Source: Pachypanchax playfairii
Lineage: Eukaryota; Chordata; Actinopteri; Cyprinodontiformes; Aplocheilidae
Assembly: GCA_006937955.1 (NCBI GenBank)
Contig: SSNP01000001.1
Location: forward strand, 3,264,383 to 3,328,382
Length of the DNA stretch: 64,000 nucleotides
Direction of reading: 5' to 3'
Shown: one piece after another, positions 41,401-56,400 of the stretch
Layout of the letters: each line of letters starts with the position of its first letter
Position numbering within the stretch: position 1 is the first letter of the stretch
Notes under the pieces: model-generated
The model's database searches: none
The model's input: the letters and a program-made list of their open reading frames with translations, nothing else
What the model was told of the DNA's origin: nothing
Made by a program: the position numbers and the translations under genes

Positions 41401-44400
41401 ACTAACACTCCCTCACAGTTCTTTCTTCATACTTCACACGGTGCACATCTCCAGGGGAGGAGGGATGAAAAATAAATAAAACTCCCACATGTGTAAACAG
41501 CAGCTGGGGGGGGGGAGTCTTGTCCACAATGTCTGAATCTGCATCTGCAGTGTTCATGTGTGAATCTGTATGAAAATGTTTGACAGAAAATGTAAAAAGT
41601 TTTCTACCAAATGAAACATGACAGTTCAGTTATGCAACTGGAACATTTTGAATAATTCATTGCATTTATTTCACAGCTGATAGAAGCAACAACATGCAGA
41701 ATAAAGACAAAGAGACAGATTCAATTGCACCAGAACACAATAACTGGCATTAATGGCCCTAATTATACTGTCAAAGAAAGTGAAAATATTTAAATATTTT
41801 AAGGTTTAATGGTGAAAACTTTGGACTTTAGTTTAAGTCAGTTACACTAAACTTTAACTTTCCTGCACTGAAGACCTGGAAAGATGGGAAAACATCTGCA
41901 AATCTCAGTGGACCAATAACTCTACATATTATTTCTTAATATGTCAAACATTTGTGTACACTATGTAAAGTACTATATTGTTGTTGAAATTGATATTTTT
42001 TAAATCTGATGTGTTGGAGGTGTAACACATCTAAAACAGTGTTCAACAAGAAGCAGCGTTAAGGAAAAGTGTGATATGTTTTTGACTGCAGTCGGAGCAG
42101 AAAAGCTCATTATTAACATTATATGTGAGACAACTTTGATTCCATATTTTGTGTAATTATTGTGTAACCAGAGAGTTTAAAACAAAAAAAAAAATCAGTT
42201 AAATCTGATTGCTGCAACAATTACAATATAAAGAGCATTTTGGGAATACTGTAGTCTGTATTGTGTATTTTACTAAATAAAGGATGATGCCTTCTATTTT
42301 AATGAGGTAAACTAGGTACTAGATGACATTTACTCTGAAGTGAATATTTAGTTAAAGGGTTTTGTTATTATAATCTGCTACTGTCTCCGATCTTCCTATC
42401 TTATTGTAGGAAAACGTAGAAGGACATAACTGTGACCTCTGTAAGACAGACACATTTGGATTATCTGTGAAAAATCCACTTGGCTGCAGCAAATGTTACT
42501 GTTATGGACTGACACACTCCTGCACAGAGGCACAAGGACTTATAAGGATGTGGGTGAGTAAACGCACACTTCGTTTCAAAGTGTTTTTAATTAATTAAGA
42601 TTACCTCCAAGCAACCCTGCGTGTCTTTTGACAGTGCAATAACAAATGACCACAGTACTTCTGGGTAGTTGAAGGGTTTTTATTGATTCATTAGCTCCTA
42701 GTTGTAAGCTGCAACAAAACTGTCGAATCAACAAAAACAGTTCATAATAAAGATGGTATAAAGTTTATTTACCATTCTATCAATATAGTTATCTGCAATT
42801 ACCTGGAGTTTTTGTATGTCATGGATAAATATACTTTAAAAAGTATTAAAAACTTAAAGTAGGATCTTATAATGACTTTTTGTGTCTGTTAGATTTACTT
42901 AATCAGTTAAATACTGTTATTAAAGAGGTATAATTCCATGTGTTTCTCTAACTATTACATTTTTGGATATTCTTGTTGTGCTAGCATCATAAAATTAGCT
43001 AAACTTGCTCTTAACACAAGTCAAACTTGATGAGCGTGGAAACTTTATTTCATTAAACAAATATGATAATTAAGTGCGTCCCCCTCTGCTGTGTTTCAGC
43101 TACACCTGTAACCCCCCTCCCACAGTCTAACTGCACCAACTGTCCCCTAAGTGGCAGTAACCACTTTGAAACATATCACAAGCATTGAGACAAGCCAGAT
43201 GTGGATTTTCTTTCTAATGCCACTTGTCTCACTGCAGCAATGGGTTTAAACAGGTGTTTCCTTGGTAACCGTAGAGTTTCAGGATGCAGAGACTTCATTT
43301 GATCAACATGCATTCACTTTATTTATTGTTGATAGAGTGGGATTCCGGGAGGGAGAACTGGTCAGAGATACATAAAAATGAAATTTTATTGGAAAGAGGG
43401 AGATTTTCTCTGAGCCACTGAATCGTGAGATTACACTGAGAGGGAAACACACACATTTAGACTTCATACACTCATCATACATACACTCAAACTCACACTA
43501 CTGTACATGAAGGTAACATGGAGGTTTGGGCACAGAACCACATGTTAATAGACATTTATTCACCATAAAGGAGACAAAGATGGTAAAAAAATAATAGTTT
43601 GTTTTAAACTGAATGTTTTTGCTTCTCTGTACTTTTTATTTGATTTAACGGCTGTAGCCAGAAAATAGCAGGCAAACATTGTTTAGTTAATTGAATATCT
43701 TGTTTCCTGTTTAGTGTTTGTTTATTTCTGATATGGCCAATTTTACTGACTTATAATGACTTACAGATTTAAGATTCTGTCCTCTCAACCAAAAAGCACC
43801 TTATCATAGTGCTTCAGATATTATTATTCACACAATATCCACAAACCACGAGAGTTAGAGGTTCAGGCTTGAGCGGATGAATCTATCTTTAAATTGGTCC
43901 ACTCAGCCACAGCCCACAGTCAATAATAAACCCTGATATTATTCAAGCAATATTGAAATATCAACACATGAAATGGAAAATGCAGAGAAAATGAAAGAAG
44001 GGCTCAGTTTTTCTCCAGAATGCCTGTAATAACTCAAACGATATTCATTTACTAGACTGATGCTGTGGGTTTAGAATTATATCCAAATAGAAATGAAATG
44101 TGACTTTGACTGTTAAATTGCCTCAGAAACAATCTGCACTCTGACTGAAACATGAAATATTCTTTCTCATTAAGAGCCGATCAATGTTTTATTTGTTGTA
44201 TGTTTTGTTTTTTCCCAGTGAATCCTCAGTGTTGCCTTTATCACAAAAATGTCAATCACGTTTTGTTCTGGTCTACAAAACACAATATTTTTCCTACTGA
44301 AGTGTATTCATCATAGAAAATTAGGTATTTCTGATATGTTAATTAAATGACATCAGAACAATGATTTTCCAGTATGAATCAAATATATATTTCTATAACT

Positions 44401-47400
44401 GCAAAGCTTCTACAACAAATTAGAAAGTTTATTCACCAGCAGGTGGATATATTGTCCCTTTTTCCACAAGGAGTTTGTAACTTTTAAGTTTGTTTTATAC
44501 ATTTAAAACAGTCTCAACATCCTCTGAAGCATGTCATTACTGTGCTTTATTAGTAATATTTAGGGACATGTGCACAAAAGCACATTAACCTTGAAATTCT
44601 TTTTTTTTTTTTTTTTTTTGCTGGAAAACCCAGCTTTGTGAATTTTTAAATAGAATTTTGAGGTGAGATTTTCTTACCAGATGTCTGATGGTCGAGAATG
44701 CATTTAGGGGGGATTACGTGCAAAAGATTTGTACATTTGAGGAAATTACCAGAAAACCTTTGATGGTATTTGAAACTAAAGATCTTTTTCAGAGTTGGAC
44801 TTGTCTAAATTCTTTAAGTTGCATCATTCAATGTTTATTTTGTAAACTATACTATATATTGACAGTTAACGCTGAGGCCAGAGCAGACGGTGCTCCCCCT
44901 GGTGGACAAGTCGAACACTGACGAGATCAGAACTGGAGTCACCTTCCAGCACCCTGAGATCCTGGCCCATGCAGATCAGATCTCAACAGCTCTGTCTGAA
45001 CCTTACTACTGGAAACTACCGGAACAGTTTACTGGCTCTATGGTGAGAATGTTGCACTAGATTTCTTTCTTCTAAACATTGTTATGTTTTATTTAATTTC
45101 ATGACACAACTTTGACTAATTTAGCTGTAGACAGGTGTTTCTGGCCTGAAAACACCTGGGGATCCCTTAGATAATTGAAAGTATGGATGGATGGGTGGGT
45201 TGATGAGTGTATAATCTTTTCAGTCCAGGTCACTGTCTTCCATCTTCTCTCTTTAGATCACAGCATACGGTGGGAAGTTAAAGTACGCTGTGTACTACGA
45301 AGCCAGAGATGAAATCGGTACTTCATCCTATGAGCCTCAGGTCATTATTAAGGGTGGTCCAAACCACAACATCATAATAATGCGCCACGTCCAAGGACTT
45401 CAGATTGGACAGCTCACTCGCCATGAAATCGACATGACAGAGGTGCAACAAGTGGAATGTTTATGATTGATGCATAATGAGTAAAAATAAATTAGGTTAA
45501 GTTTTCAGATCAGCTCTTTTTTAAAAAGGCAGGTTGTACTAATTTATCTGAGCCAGAGTCTGTCTTTTATTGGATTTTTTTACACTGACAAACCAAAATA
45601 AATATTTAATTGGTGTATTTAAATGTGTGTGTAAAGCACGAGTGGAAGTATGCAGATGGTCGGTCCATGACTCGAGAGGACTTCATGGACATTTTGTTCT
45701 TTGTGGACTACATCCTAATTAAGGCCTCACATGGCAACTTGATGAGACATAGCCGGTAAAACACAGAATCACACAGTTTCATGCACCTCCATAAAGTGTA
45801 GCTTGATAGATGTGAGATGTCATGGCTAAATTAAGACATATTCTAAGGGGAAAACTTTTTTTTCATAAGCTACAATATTCTTTGTCACCTTTTAGACTTT
45901 TTTCCAAAATTATTTTCTCTGGAATTTACACATCCTCAGTTTAGTTTTTCCAAATATTCTGACAAACCAGAGGAAAAGCAAAAAAAAAAACAGCTGTAAA
46001 GTAATTTTGTGTTGAATAACAGTATTTTTGACCTTTTGTCTTCCAGCATTTCAGAGATCAGTTTAACGGTGGCAGAAGCAGGTACTCCTACCGAGGAAAA
46101 TGAGAGAGCCTATCAGATAGAAAAGTGTGATTGTCCAACTGGATACTCTGGACTCTCCTGTGAGGTATGCACATAATTAAATGTAGTACATGAACATACA
46201 CAAATGTCAAAGCCAAATACCTGCAGCTTCTAAAGGTGTTTTATTGGAGCTTTAACTAGCACAATCAGTTTGTACCTGCACTTACAAGAGACTGCTGTAA
46301 GTTTTACTTTTGTAGATTATTATTTTTTGCTGCTTATTGTCACAGAAAATGTTGAGTTTTTTTTTATTTGAAAATACTTTAGAATTTTAACTTGTATTTC
46401 ACTAGATTTATCTAGAATGATTCTATTGAGATGCTTTTTCATGAGATTCCAAACAGTAACAAAATTACACCACTGGATTGAGATAAAAGATAAAATAAAT
46501 AATAACTGTTTAAAATTACAAAGAATGTATGTGAAATGTGCATTTTTTTCAAGGCCTCTTAGTTTAGACTTAGTGGATTTCTTGTCACTCTGTAACATGC
46601 TTCAAGTAAACGTTCTCAGTGAAATAATAAATAAAAGGATACCCAACATAGAACCAGGTGGGACCCCATTTGCAAAATACAAAAATTTACAGTATAGCTC
46701 AGTGTTTAATGCATTGTGTTCTTTTACTAAAGTAATTTGCAAACCAGGCAACTGCTTGATCTGAAAATTTTAAAAGGTCAAATTTTTAAATTTTCTGCGC
46801 TGTCAAATGCTTTAGACAAGTAAGAATCTAACTATTCTTAAAAAATTAATATTTTGTCTTAAAACAAATTCAAATACACTATAAGACTTTTAAGGATAAG
46901 TCACATATATGACATTTTTAAAAAGCAGTATATTGGTAGTTGCATTTAAAGCATTAAGATGGTCAAAATATGCCATGAAGCAGAGATACATTGAGGTGAA
47001 AGACTTTCAATAACATCTCAAATTCATTTAGATTTAAGCCTCTGTAAAATCTCTCAGCCCTCTTTTAAAGTCTACACTTAGTTCTCAGTTTTATTTTAAT
47101 TGCATTGCATTTAACTTTGTTCAGCTCCTTCTCTTAAGGCTCAGGATTTATATAGTAGAAACTCAATCAGTACCTTAATGAGGAGTTCATGGAGACAACA
47201 CATGATACACACAAACTACTCTTCTGAGTGATTCTGGTGCATGTCAGTGCTTAAAAAGTTATTTAGGTTTTGTTGTTTTAACCCCTGAAGAAGACATTTT
47301 TCTATGAAATTTGACAGAGAAGCAGACATTGAAAAATATAGCTACTTTGCATACAGAGTAACTGTGACCCATTAATCTGAAAAGTAAACATGTACACTGT

Positions 47401-50400
47401 TTTTTATCATTTAACAGCTCCATATACTGTTGAATTAAGTCAAATGGAAGCTTAACCGCAAACTGTAGCTAAACGTAAAATGTTCAGGTCGTAGGGGGCT
47501 TGGCTGACAGATGGCTGTTCTATTTGTAGCTGCCGTCGTTGCTAATAAAGTATTTTTAAACGGGCGTTTAGTGTTAGCAGAGGGAACAGATGGCTCTTTA
47601 AATGGACTCCATTAATTATTACTGAACAGGAGAGAGGAAAAGAGAGTTACCTTGCGTGTCCATGTGTGTACGAACTGATCTTTATGTAGAAGTGTGTGCG
47701 TTCAGTAGTTACCGGAGTGAATAACTTGTAACTGTGTGTGAAGCAGAGCAGTCAGCTGTTGCCTGGAGAAGTGACCATTAGGTGTAATTATTGTGTGTGT
47801 GTGTTTAGGATTGCATTACAATACCAGGCTCAGTAGGAAGTTATTCAAGGAACATATGTACAACTAAAGCTGGATTTTGCAGTATCCATGTCTTTGTATT
47901 CTTTTCTAAATATCAAAATTCTCTTCTCTCACCTCTGTGTGCAGGAATGTGCTGCAGGTTTCTATCGTCTCCGCTCTGGATCTCTGGTACCTGTTCCTCC
48001 ATCCAGAGGGCCCACCGCTGCTGGCATGGGCAGCTGTGTTCAGTGTCAGTGCAATGGGCACTCATCCACTTGTGACCCTGAGACATCCATATGCCAGGTA
48101 AATGAGTGTGTGTGGGTGAGAACTCTGCCACTGGAGACAGAGCCATATGCTGAGAAGTTTTCAGGGAAAGGAGTGTGATGGGAAAGTGTGTATTATGAGA
48201 AATGTCAGGCACTTCAATTAGCCCGACAATAATTAACGACCACCTGGCGAAGTCGTATTTAGTGTAATTATGTTTCCTCTAGCTTTAACCTAAAGCTACA
48301 TTTCTATATTAAAATGGTGAACTGCAGTTTAATCTAGGAACTTTTTTAATATTCTGACTTTAAGAAAACTGCTGAATTTAACTTATATCATTTTGGTGAA
48401 TAATTATGAGCCCTTATATACAACATGTGTCCTTCCTCTTATTCGCCATAATGTACTTACTGGTAAACTTGTTTTGGGTTAGAAAGTATCTGACCCCGTA
48501 CAGTCAGAAGTAAATACTTGGTGCTAATAGATCAAGTAAAATAAGGGAGTCTTTCTCATAGTCTTTTAAAAATGTGTGTGTGCAACCCAACTATTAGAAA
48601 TAATTCAGATTTCAGACATTTATCTTCATGTATGGAGTCTATTTTCCACACATACTCAAAACCAGCTGTAGTTTTTCGCTTTGAATTATTATTTTTTTAA
48701 ATTACATGTATGTTACTTTAGATTAGATGTAAATTAAATTTATTCTGTGTTTTGTCAGTGCATCCCCTCACCTTATTGTCTCTACCCCCTTTTATTATCT
48801 CTACTGTTTGATAATTCTACTTTTCTATTATTTTGTAGTTCTGGAATACTTAATATGTAACAATAAGATAATTAAACAATTATGTTTTTCATACTTTGTC
48901 TTGTTTTGTATACTAACAATCTTTCTTTAGTCCATCTCATTCTCCCTTCTGTTTAATTTAGTCCTCTTTTTCTGTTTCTTTCTTTCTTTGTAGTTTCATT
49001 TCATTCTCATTGTGCCTCCCAGCCATTTTTTTCTTTCTCTATTCCTATCTTGCTTTCTGTAACAACTTCATTAGCATTTTCTAACCGAGCGGGCTAAATT
49101 GAAAACACTAAACGAGTTTGTTTCTGTGGTAATTAGCAGTAACGAGAAACTCAGGAAGTTAATGGAAATGACTTGCCTCGTTAAGAAGCAACTTCCTGTT
49201 GTACAATTTGAGTTCCCATTTTCAAAAAACAAGTCAAACATAAGATGGGACCTTGGGGATATGAAGAATATGGATAAGTGAATTTGTGTACAGTAGAGTT
49301 TTGTTTAATTTCTCTGAGACATCAAGTATTGTTTAGTTTTGTATACGTATTTCTCAAGAAAATTTTATATTTATTTAACACTTAACAGGATATCCATATG
49401 GTTAGCTAAAACAAGTCAAACAACAGTTTCTGATTTTTGTACAACAGACTACAAAAATTCATCTAAAGGGACACGGGTGACAAAACTACTTTCTTATGCA
49501 CACCAGATAGTGTCTTGTGCAAATTAGTTATTTTCTCATGTGCACAAGAAAACAACTTGAATTCAGTATCTGGTTTGCACAAGTTATCTTGTGCACAGGC
49601 GATACTATCTGATGCACAAGAAAGTATTTTTCACCAATGTCCCGTTAAGGGCTCTGCAGGATTCATTGAACCTTCCAAAGAAGAAATTAGTTTTTAAATT
49701 CGGATGTGAAATGTTCTTTAGGAGCCAAGTTAAGTTCATTACCTTTGCAGTTTTTATTTTATGACATTGTGCATGCTGCTACACATCCTTATAAAATGTT
49801 TCATTTTAACAATTTGATATATCCTTTATTGATTCCTCTTGGAGAAATTATGGCTATAAATTAAACTCATCCTTATCTCTGAGGAACAGAGGGTAGCCTC
49901 TTTGTATGGCGCCCTGGGGCAGTCGTGGGGTTCCATACCTTGCCTAACGATACTTCAGCCCGTAGCCTGCTGGGACTCGGGATTGAACCCTAAACTCCTG
50001 ATAAGAGGAGGACCACCTTCTCAATTAGACTACATCCACCCAGCGGCAATTGTGGGTTCAGTGTCTTGTCCAAGGATACTTCGACGTGTGGCCTCTGCCA
50101 AGATCGGGTATCGAACCCCCGGTCGATCAAAGCCCAATCCCCCTCCCCATTAGGCTACAGCCCCACAGTTTTAAATCAGTTAGTAGGATGTGAGTAAGTC
50201 ACCAGGATGTCTCCTCCTCTGTCTATAAAAGCTCCATCAGGCACATTTATAATCAGTCCATTTTATACTAATGCAAACAGATGTTTAACATGAAAATCTG
50301 CATCATTTTTGAACCAAGTAGTTGTATCAGTTTGTTTTTGTCATTGTGTAAGAGACAAATGCATCATTATGGTGTAGTTTATCTTTTGTTTTTACTTATT

Positions 50401-53400
50401 TATCATTATTAATCACGTTTAAAAATAAACAATTACTTTTCATTAATTTTCTTGTGAAAAAAATGTTTTTCAGTGAGTCCCAGCTGAGTTTGGTAAACTC
50501 ACAGGGACATTTTCGCTTTAAAACAAACCAAACATGGACTTTAAACTGGAGGGAAAATATGGATTTTATTGTCTACATGTTGTTTTAATCACAAAGAAAT
50601 ACATTTTGTTTGTAAAAGTAATACTTAGTGTGTTTTTGTTGGTAGAACTGTCAAGACAACACAGAGGGTGATCATTGTGAACGCTGTTCTCCGGGCTTCT
50701 ACGGCGTGGTTCAAGGTTTTTCTGATGACTGTAAACCCTGCGCTTGTCCCCTCACCAACCCAGACAACAAGTAATTCTTAGTTTCTGCCTTTTTTTTTGT
50801 TTTCTTATTGGAACCACAATTTTAAAATGTTATACATCATTGGGTTAATATTTCTCTGTTCAGTTTTTTTACATTTTGGCTGTATTTAAAATGTAGAGTT
50901 TAATTTGTGACATGAATTATGTGTAAATTTGTATGTCGGCTTCTAGTTTTAGCCCAACTTGTGTAGCTGAAGGATTTGATGACCACCGTTGTACCGCCTG
51001 TCCAGAGGGATATGAAGGAAAATACTGTGAAAGGTGAAAAACAAGCACAAAAACCCTGTTAATCATCTCAGCTATTAATAACGAGACTAGACTGACATTT
51101 TCAAGTAATGGGGACGTGTAGCTTTCACAGAATTAAAAAAAAATATTGACTGTTCATTATCGTCTTGTATTAAAATATATTAGAAACTTTTTACAAAGAA
51201 CATTTGGTGTTAAGGAATTAAAGGATATGCAACTTTTTTTCATGGTCACTTTCTTCTAGATGTGCCACTGGTTACCACGGTAACCCAAGGATTCCAGGTG
51301 GCCGCTGTGAGGAGTGTAAGTGTTCCTCGTGGGGGGCGCTACCCGGACCATGTGACCCTGTCACAGGCCAGTGCCTTTGCAGGGTCGGGGCCTCGGGAAT
51401 TGCGTGTGACCAGTGCATGGAAAGGCATGTGTGTGGACCATCTGGGATCATCTGTAAGACTAACACGTTTTTGTTTATTGTTTATTTCATTGCAAATCAT
51501 TGAAACTGCATTTCATCTCATTCTCTTCTGATGTTGGTTGACATCTTCTTCTGCTGACACAGAGTAACGTGACATACATCATCTATTGAGTCTTTAGATG
51601 TTTTAGATTTCCTTTTCGCATCAATAGGATGTTTCACATGAAAATGTTTGGTTGAGGTGTGCTCATGCTAAATTTACAATTTACAGTCGAAGTTAAAATC
51701 ACTATAAATGTTAGCCTCTAATAACAGACGTGTTCTTAAACGTCTGTGAGCTTTGCATCATCAGATGCTACACTCCATGAACGCAACACTCTGTCTCGTT
51801 CTTTTAATCTTATCTAGTGGCTCACCCATCTGCAGTGTCACCTAATGCTGTAATTGTTACTTTATTTTGGCAATGAAATGCAAATCAGAGGCCTTTTCTC
51901 TAGTTGCTATGGGAGACAGAAGATTGTGGCAAAAGTCAAATTCAAGTCATTCAGAAAATAATTTCAATGACGTTCGCAGCTAATTTAAACTTAATATGAA
52001 CATAATAGCAGGGCCAATTTAGTGCCATTAGCATGTCCAGAGGTAAGTGTTTGCATGTGAATGAGAATATAGAAGAAAAGGTCATGAGACTGAGGCTGAT
52101 GTGAAATCGCTGCTGTCAGGTCAGTCAGGAAATTGCTTGCTCATGTCTTTGTGTTCAAATACATAAACTGAAAGTGCTGCAGTGCCGCCTTGACATCAAA
52201 CTGCTTGCCTCAGAGTCCGAAGCATAATCACACATCCTGGTTCTGATGGTTCTGATACACACAATGAAACAACCAAACGGATGTTCACCTGAGGAGAATT
52301 GGCATTTTACATTAGTTCATACTTTGGGAATCTGCAGCAACAAACTTTCAGAAAAGAAACAGAGATACATTTATATAAGTGATGTCATCAAGCTTGTCAC
52401 ATGATTAAACCCTGTTCTGTGAATGGAATTATTGGCTTGTTAAACTCGTGTAATATGAGTGTGTCCATGTCTAAAGGCTCACTCAGGTTTTAATAGAATA
52501 ATTCTTTGAAAGAAGCTCAGCATATTGCTTAATGCATCAACCTAAATTGACTAAATAAGCCCCACATTATTAGTTTAACCAACACTGGGATTTATTCACT
52601 AATGTAAAATGTTATTATATTGAATTTCAAATCATATATTTACATTGTGAATATTTAGTCCATTTTTTAATGTTGTTTTTGGTTTTGGCACAAGGTTAAA
52701 AACATTTAAATTGTTCATTTAGATTACATTTTCAGTATTTAGCACAAATATATTTTTGCCATATGATTTTATGTATTTGCAGTACTTGTTACCACTTGTT
52801 ACTACTCGTTGATCAGCATACTGAGAACTTAATCACCTGAATTGGATCCTTATATATTTATATTTATAATATTTTTATGATAGAAAAAATATTTAAGATT
52901 ACAGTCTCACAAAATATAAGATTATTTTAAAAAGAACAGAATGAACTTGATGTAAAATCATGTGGACGTGCTGGGTTAACACATTAGGGGTTTTGACAAA
53001 TATTGTTAGAGACAAGCAGACATCCAACACAAAGCTGAGCAAGTCGTGCAGATGGGGCTTGTGTTAGATCACATCCTGTATCCGTATAGGACAAGATGTT
53101 TTCTCACCTTGTGGAAGTTTAAGATTATAGTTCATCAGTTGGATCCTGGAACAGTTTGAAATTGACAAGCAGCCATATGTATCAACAATATACTACATAT
53201 ATTTGAATGTATGTGCCTGTGGCTGCAGCACAGGCACATAAATACATGTGAGCACGAGTTTGTATCATTTCATGTTGTTGCTTTGTTTAATCAAAAATTT
53301 ACCCAAATATCAGTTTTTGCCATTTCAAAAGTATGACTTTTGCAGTAAAACAGCCTTCAGTTGCATGAGAAAAAATTAATTATCACACATCGTATTTAAT

Positions 53401-56400
53401 ATGTGCATGTGCATCTTAACAAAATTCATTAAAAATATACAGTTCTGTTAAGGTTTTTTGCATCCTTCATATTTCTTCAGCTTTTAGCTGTTTTTTTTTT
53501 TTTTTTTTGCACTTAAATGTTTCAGATCATCAAATGTATTTTGATATTAGACAAAAATAACCTGAGTAAAGACAAAATTCAGTTTTCAATTCTGGCCAAC
53601 TGTTGCTCACGTTAAACCCAAGTTCATTTGAGTTTCTCTGAAATACACTGATTCAAAGCACACCAACAAGTCCACGTCTGAACAGCTAAACAAAGCAAAA
53701 AGTGTTTTTGAGTGAATCACTAAGAGTCTGGACTCAAGTCTAACTGAGGCACAATAGCATGAACCTAAACATGCCACAGCCTCCACTGTGGCTGAATTTA
53801 AAAAAAAAAATCTCCAAACAGGGATGAAAAAGATTCATTACTAAATATTATGAACGTTTGATTGCAGTTGTTGCTGCCAAGGTGGCACAACCAGTCATTT
53901 GGATTTACTTTTTTCCAAAGTGATTTGGACAACGTTTCTCCTCTAATAACTGTAATCATTAATCGAAAACTGCATTTTGTGTTTTCTCTGTTCTGTTATT
54001 AAGATGAATTTGATCTGACACGTGTAAGACTGATAGTAAAGCAAACACAAGGGACAAATACTTTTTCATTGTATCGTTATTGGTGCATTTAGTTTGCAGT
54101 GTGTGTTTTTGCCTCGCTGCACTGGTTTCGTGCATGAGCAGTGCTGTGTAGCTGATTCCAGAACCACAAAAAACAAAAAACACAAGCAAATGTCAAAGTC
54201 ATACACTGTTGTATTTATGAGCTCTATGTAAAACATACAGTTCACAGAGAAGAAAAAAAAACATTCATGTTGTCAAAATGTCTTGGTTTTGTCTTGTGTT
54301 TATTTCTGCCTGTCGAGCTCCATTTGATTTAAAAACTACATGTCTGCTCACAAACATAAAACCAAACAGTCTAAGAAACACTTGTTTGGATTTTTCTGCA
54401 CATGCTACTGGTTCCTCACTGCGTATCTTCTTTTTTTTTTAGCCTGTGATGATGAGTGCTCGGGTTTGTTGATAAGTGACATGGACCGTCTGTATCGCAT
54501 CATCACTGATGTTACCCTGACCACACCCCTGCCACCACCTTATAAGATGTTGTACCGCTTTGAGAACATGACAGACGAGCTGAAGGTAAAAATAAATAAT
54601 AAATAAATCTACCAAAAGTGGTTTGTATTTTTTCACAATTACTGAGTTTTTGTTTGTTTGTTTGTTTGTTTGTTTTGGGGGTTTTCTTTGTGTCTAGTTA
54701 TTTTTAGTCTTCCCTGCCTTCTTAACTCGTCTGTGTTCAGCCCTACAGAACTGGTCCTGGTAGTTCTAAAGCCTTGCCCCAGGCCCCAGTGTGTCAGACA
54801 GTTTTTTCCTCTCAAATTCTTTAATCTCTTTGTGTCTCTCCTGAAGCACATGTTGTCGCCTCAAAAGGCTCCAGAGAGATTACTGCAACTTGCTGACTCC
54901 AACCTGGGATCACTGGTTATTGAGATGGACCAGCTGCACAGCAGGGTATAAATCCTTTTGTTTTCCTTTCAGCTTCACATTAGTCTGTCTGTTTTCATTT
55001 CTATTTAACACGCTGTGTAGCAGATGTGGAGAAAAAAGAAAAATAGACTGACAAAGTGACTTTTTACAACCATCTTACCTCTGCCCAATGATTGGATATT
55101 ACGATGTGTCTGACCTGTTTGTTTACTTTATATTTCACTGACTGTAGATTTTAATCAAATACATGCATATTGTCACCAAAAGTATTTACACCCAGTGTAA
55201 ATAACTGAGCAGAGGAATTATATGTGAAAGTTAAAGCTTGAAGAAAATAAGCTCCCTCTAGTGGCTGGATGAAGAATATGTTTTAAGCCCCGCCCTTTCC
55301 AGTTAAACAAATAGGACATTTTTTCTTTTTAAAAGATAAAATTAGCAGTAAAAAGAGTGCAGACTTTTATTGATTCACAGCACTATTGCTGCTGTGGTCA
55401 AATATTCACACTATGTATGTACTGATGAGTAGGTAAGACTTTAAGAACCACTGTTCATTAAGTCCTCTGGCTCCAAAAAGACACTATGGTAGCTGTAAAT
55501 GGGACATTTTGGCTTTACATTTGAATAATGATACATGTTGTACATGTTGTCCAATTTTTGTTTATAGAATGTTTACGCTCTCAACAATACAGGTTCGCTT
55601 AATACATCTGTTAGTCATGAACATACTCAGTATGAATCTGACAAATAAATTAACAGGTAATGAGAATTTTGCAGTAGTTGGAAAAACAATTGTCAAAAAT
55701 AAAATTATTTATTTTTAAATTTGCTGCATTTCTTTAAACTCTTTCTACACATTTGCTGTTTTTTTCACAAAAATTGTGTCAGAGTTTCTTTAAGGGGAGT
55801 TTGCCCCAAAAAATCCAGCTTTGGAGTGGAAGGGTCTACACACACAAACACACAAAGAGAAGAAAAATAACACTTGCATTCAGTCTGTCAAGCTCACACC
55901 CTTTTAGGGGCCACGGCTCTGACATTTATTGACAGCAGCACTATCCTACATACCCTATCACATATATACTTGCTCAAAAACACACACACTCCAGCAAAAA
56001 TGATCTAGCATGGTCTTGTCAAATCTCAACACTACATGTAATTACTTCAACTCTCACACTGTGTGTTAAATTGAGCGTATTGGCATGTTTTTCATGCCTG
56101 TCAAAAATTCATCCATCTCTGGTGTCCTGGTCCTTTGAGTGTTAATGTGAGTTTTCATTTTGTGTCTGTAAGTCATCCATCTTTATGTTTGTCTGCACAC
56201 AATAATATTAATGGTTTCAATTCATTGTGTGTGAATTACTCTAATCACTTTTTTTTACATCCAAGATCTCATTTTTCATTTTTCTTGCTAGACTGTTTAC
56301 ACAAAAGAACATGTTCATTTATTTAACTCTTGTTTATTATTTTATGATGTAGCTGTGTTTATGTTTGTGCAGGCCACTAAGGTGTCTGCCGATGGAGAGC

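Larger units (their letters stand above)
48098..50645. other. intron with a foldback MITE and a tandem SINE-like pair
   Basis: About 2.5 kb. The repeats are at 49465-49648 and 49895-50168; the remainder is AT-rich intron. Confidence 0.75.

Noticed and set aside
46417..46764. 115-codon + strand open frame
   Set aside because: No recognisable domain; it is opposite the minus-strand reverse-transcriptase relic.
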